A program made the position numbers and the translations under genes. DNA of 64,000 nucleotides from Methanolinea sp. (GTDB taxonomy: Archaea > Halobacteriota > Methanomicrobia > Methanomicrobiales > Methanospirillaceae): assembly GCA_018263335.1 (NCBI GenBank), contig JADFCY010000002.1:100249-164248 (forward strand), written 5' to 3'. The notes beneath the pieces were generated by a model, which ran no database searches, was not told the DNA's origin, and saw only the letters and a program-made list of their open reading frames with translations. Numbering within the stretch: the first letter of the stretch is position 1; each line of letters begins with the position of its first letter. Of the stretch, positions 62,773-64,000 are shown piece by piece.

Positions 62773-63065
62773 GGGCGATTTCCTGTGATTAACCGGGTGA
62801 TGATCGGGAATATTTCTCCTGTATTGGTTAAATGTATCTCTTTTTAAGAGGGTTGAACTGTTCCCTATTCTCTCCAGTGACAAGAGATATGCCGGATTTG
62901 CCAACTCGACACTGGCAGAGAGGAACCTCCTTTATTAATTGCAATCAGAGAGAGGATATAGGGAGGAGGAAAAAAGGTATATTGGAAGATCCTTCGCGCT
63001 GGCCCTCCGGGTGTTGAACCCGGCATCCCGGACCAGATCCAATATAACGCCCGGAAATTCCCGAT
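62773..63065. promoter_or_regulatory. Divergent intergenic region corA / glycosyltransferase
   Basis: 293 bases between two genes pointing apart. On the minus strand CTCTTAAAAAGAG near 62840 is a TATA candidate for corA. On the plus strand AAAAAAGGTATATTGG near 62972-62987 is one for the glycosyltransferase. A hairpin CCGGGT-GTTG-AACCCGG around 63006-63022 would lie in the 5' leader. No gene is supported. Confidence 0.4.
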
Positions 63066-64000
63066 ATGAAAATCTTACACATCTCCAAGAAGTATCCTTA
63101 CGCCATCGGGGGGGATGCATACGTCGTCCGCAGCCTCGAGTTTCAACAGGAGAAGGCAGGCCATGACGTTGTTATCCTCACTGCCAACACAAAAGAAGTG
63201 ATGCAAAAGAGGAATGTCCGCGTATTCGGTATCCCCGATACTGCCGCGAACCTTGATCGGATTACCCCAAAGAGGATGCTGTCGCTGGTCTGCTTTCTCT
63301 TCGCCTCCATCCGGGCCATTGCAGCCGAAAAACCAGACATCATCCATACTCACTCGGCAGAACTGGGCTTCCTCGTCTCATTCCCCGCCAGTGTGTTGGG
63401 CATCCCCGTGATCCAGACATGCCACGGCATCTGCTTCAATGACAGGAGTTTTTGCCCACTGAAGCGCGGTGTCGAGGCCTTCCTTTTGAAATACGGAATT
63501 TTTGAGCGTATCACTACGGTCGACGGGAGCAGCATCCCCGCTTTTTCGAGACTCGGCATCTCCCGTGTACAGTATGTTCCCAATGGGGTCGACAGTGCAC
63601 TCTTCAAGGTCCAGAGAAACGCGCCCCCGAGGCCCTTTATGCAGTTCCTGTGCGTGGGGAGGCTTGAACGCCAGAAGGGACTGGATATACTCATCAATGC
63701 TGCATCGATTCTTTGGAAGATGACGAATGGTTTTCGCATCAATATTGTAGGCGATGGATCGCTCAGGGAGATCCTTGCACAGCAGATTTCTGCAGGATCA
63801 CTCGAAGGTTGCGTGCAACTTCTCGGAAGCGTGCCAAGAGACGAATTGGCGCGGCAGTTCGCTTCTTCCGATGCGTTCGTACTCCCCTCGCGCTGGGAGG
63901 GGATGCCGTTGACACTCCTTGAAGCCTGGGCGGCGGGACTCCCGGTCATTGTGACAGGGGTTGGGGGGATCACACAGATCTGCAGGGATAAAGAGAATGC
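63066..64000 (+). CDS. Family 4 glycosyltransferase (3' end outside window)
   Basis: GT-B glycosyltransferase; 311 codons are visible and the frame is still open at the window end. N-terminal acceptor domain: MKILHISKKYPYAIGGDAYV, THSAELGFLVSFPAS and TCHGICF. C-terminal nucleotide-sugar domain: VPNGVDSALF, FLCVGRLERQKGLDILI, VGDGSLRE, VLPSRWEGMPLTLLEAWAAG, where the Glu pair contacts the sugar donor. It probably adds sugars to surface glycans; together with ManC and the GT2 gene it suggests glycan synthesis. ATG 63066. Confidence 0.9.
   Translation, partial: MKILHISKKYPYAIGGDAYVVRSLEFQQEKAGHDVVILTANTKEVMQKRNVRVFGIPDTAANLDRITPKRMLSLVCFLFASIRAIAAEKPDIIHTHSAELGFLVSFPASVLGIPVIQTCHGICFNDRSFCPLKRGVEAFLLKYGIFERITTVDGSSIPAFSRLGISRVQYVPNGVDSALFKVQRNAPPRPFMQFLCVGRLERQKGLDILINAASILWKMTNGFRINIVGDGSLREILAQQISAGSLEGCVQLLGSVPRDELARQFASSDAFVLPSRWEGMPLTLLEAWAAGLPVIVTGVGGITQICRDKEN

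Noticed and set aside
62995-63030. tRNA-like T-arm (CCGGG-TTCAACA-CCCGG) on the minus strand
   Set aside because: No matching acceptor, D or anticodon arms are found at the right distances, and the loop breaks the consensus at its last base; it is better read as a simple hairpin.
1-64000. CRISPR arrays, insertion sequences, attachment sites or a replication origin
   Set aside because: No regularly spaced repeats, transposase genes, tRNA-flanking direct repeats or Cdc6/Orc1 gene with origin boxes were seen on reading both strands.

Overview
The window is archaeal and almost certainly from a methanogen of the order Methanomicrobiales. The reasons are the archaeal forms of core enzymes (separate ATP-PPase subunit of GMP synthase, ATP-dependent DNA ligase, Dph2, MfnA tyrosine/aspartate decarboxylase for methanofuran, UPF0216 and DUF2117 proteins), TATA-box promoters with T-run terminators, a tRNA gene without encoded CCA, and several large secreted PKD/PEGA proteins of the methanogen surface type. 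The genus cannot be fixed from the sequence alone. No CRISPR array, insertion sequence, rRNA gene or replication origin was seen.

Layout. 1-4.8 kb: end of an iron superoxide dismutase gene, then pyrG, guaA subunit B and argD on the minus strand. 4.8-9.6 kb: a plus-strand run with a small unknown protein, a GT2 glycosyltransferase, a TPR protein with a C-terminal winged-helix-like end and an overlapping DUF2791/BrxD-like P-loop ATPase, then a small secreted protein. 9.7-11 kb: hisD. 11-38.3 kb: a large accessory island for tungsten/molybdenum and the cell surface. 38.4-52.6 kb: mixed housekeeping and signalling genes (MBL hydrolase, DNA ligase, mannose-1-phosphate guanylyltransferase, NTPase, receivers and a sensor kinase, K+ channel, tRNA-Val). 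52.6-62.8 kb: serA, then a tightly overlapping plus-strand operon ppsA-mfnA-hpt-dph2-methyltransferase-MFS, then PrsW and CorA. The window ends inside a GT4 glycosyltransferase.

The island at 11-38.3 kb is the striking part. It holds a TupA-type binding protein, a complete WtpABC tungstate/molybdate ABC transporter, a MOT1-family molybdate permease, a molybdenum/tungsten storage protein and TupBC. TupA lies 24 kb from TupBC. Between them are six secreted proteins or remnants. Four carry domains resembling the molybdopterin-binding (sulfite-oxidase) fold, and those at 12.2-14.6 kb are coupled to wtpABC by start/stop overlaps. Two giant proteins (1066 and 1714 aa) end in cohesin-like, PKD and dockerin modules, and next to them is a 269-aa membrane-anchored protein whose only folded domain is cohesin-like. 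A palindromic motif, ACTGGTATAY, stands before tupA, between the storage-protein operon and a small winged-helix gene, and before tupBC, suggesting one regulon.

My reading (inference) is that this methanogen assembles a cohesin-dockerin surface complex that displays molybdopterin-fold-like domains and a phosphatase, and that the same locus imports, stores and regulates tungstate/molybdate for its formylmethanofuran and formate dehydrogenases. The locus also shows active remodelling: a chimeric pseudogene (phosphatase fused to a transporter-ATPase remnant), a surface gene interrupted by one in-frame TAA, and an almost identical 318-bp internal tandem duplication.
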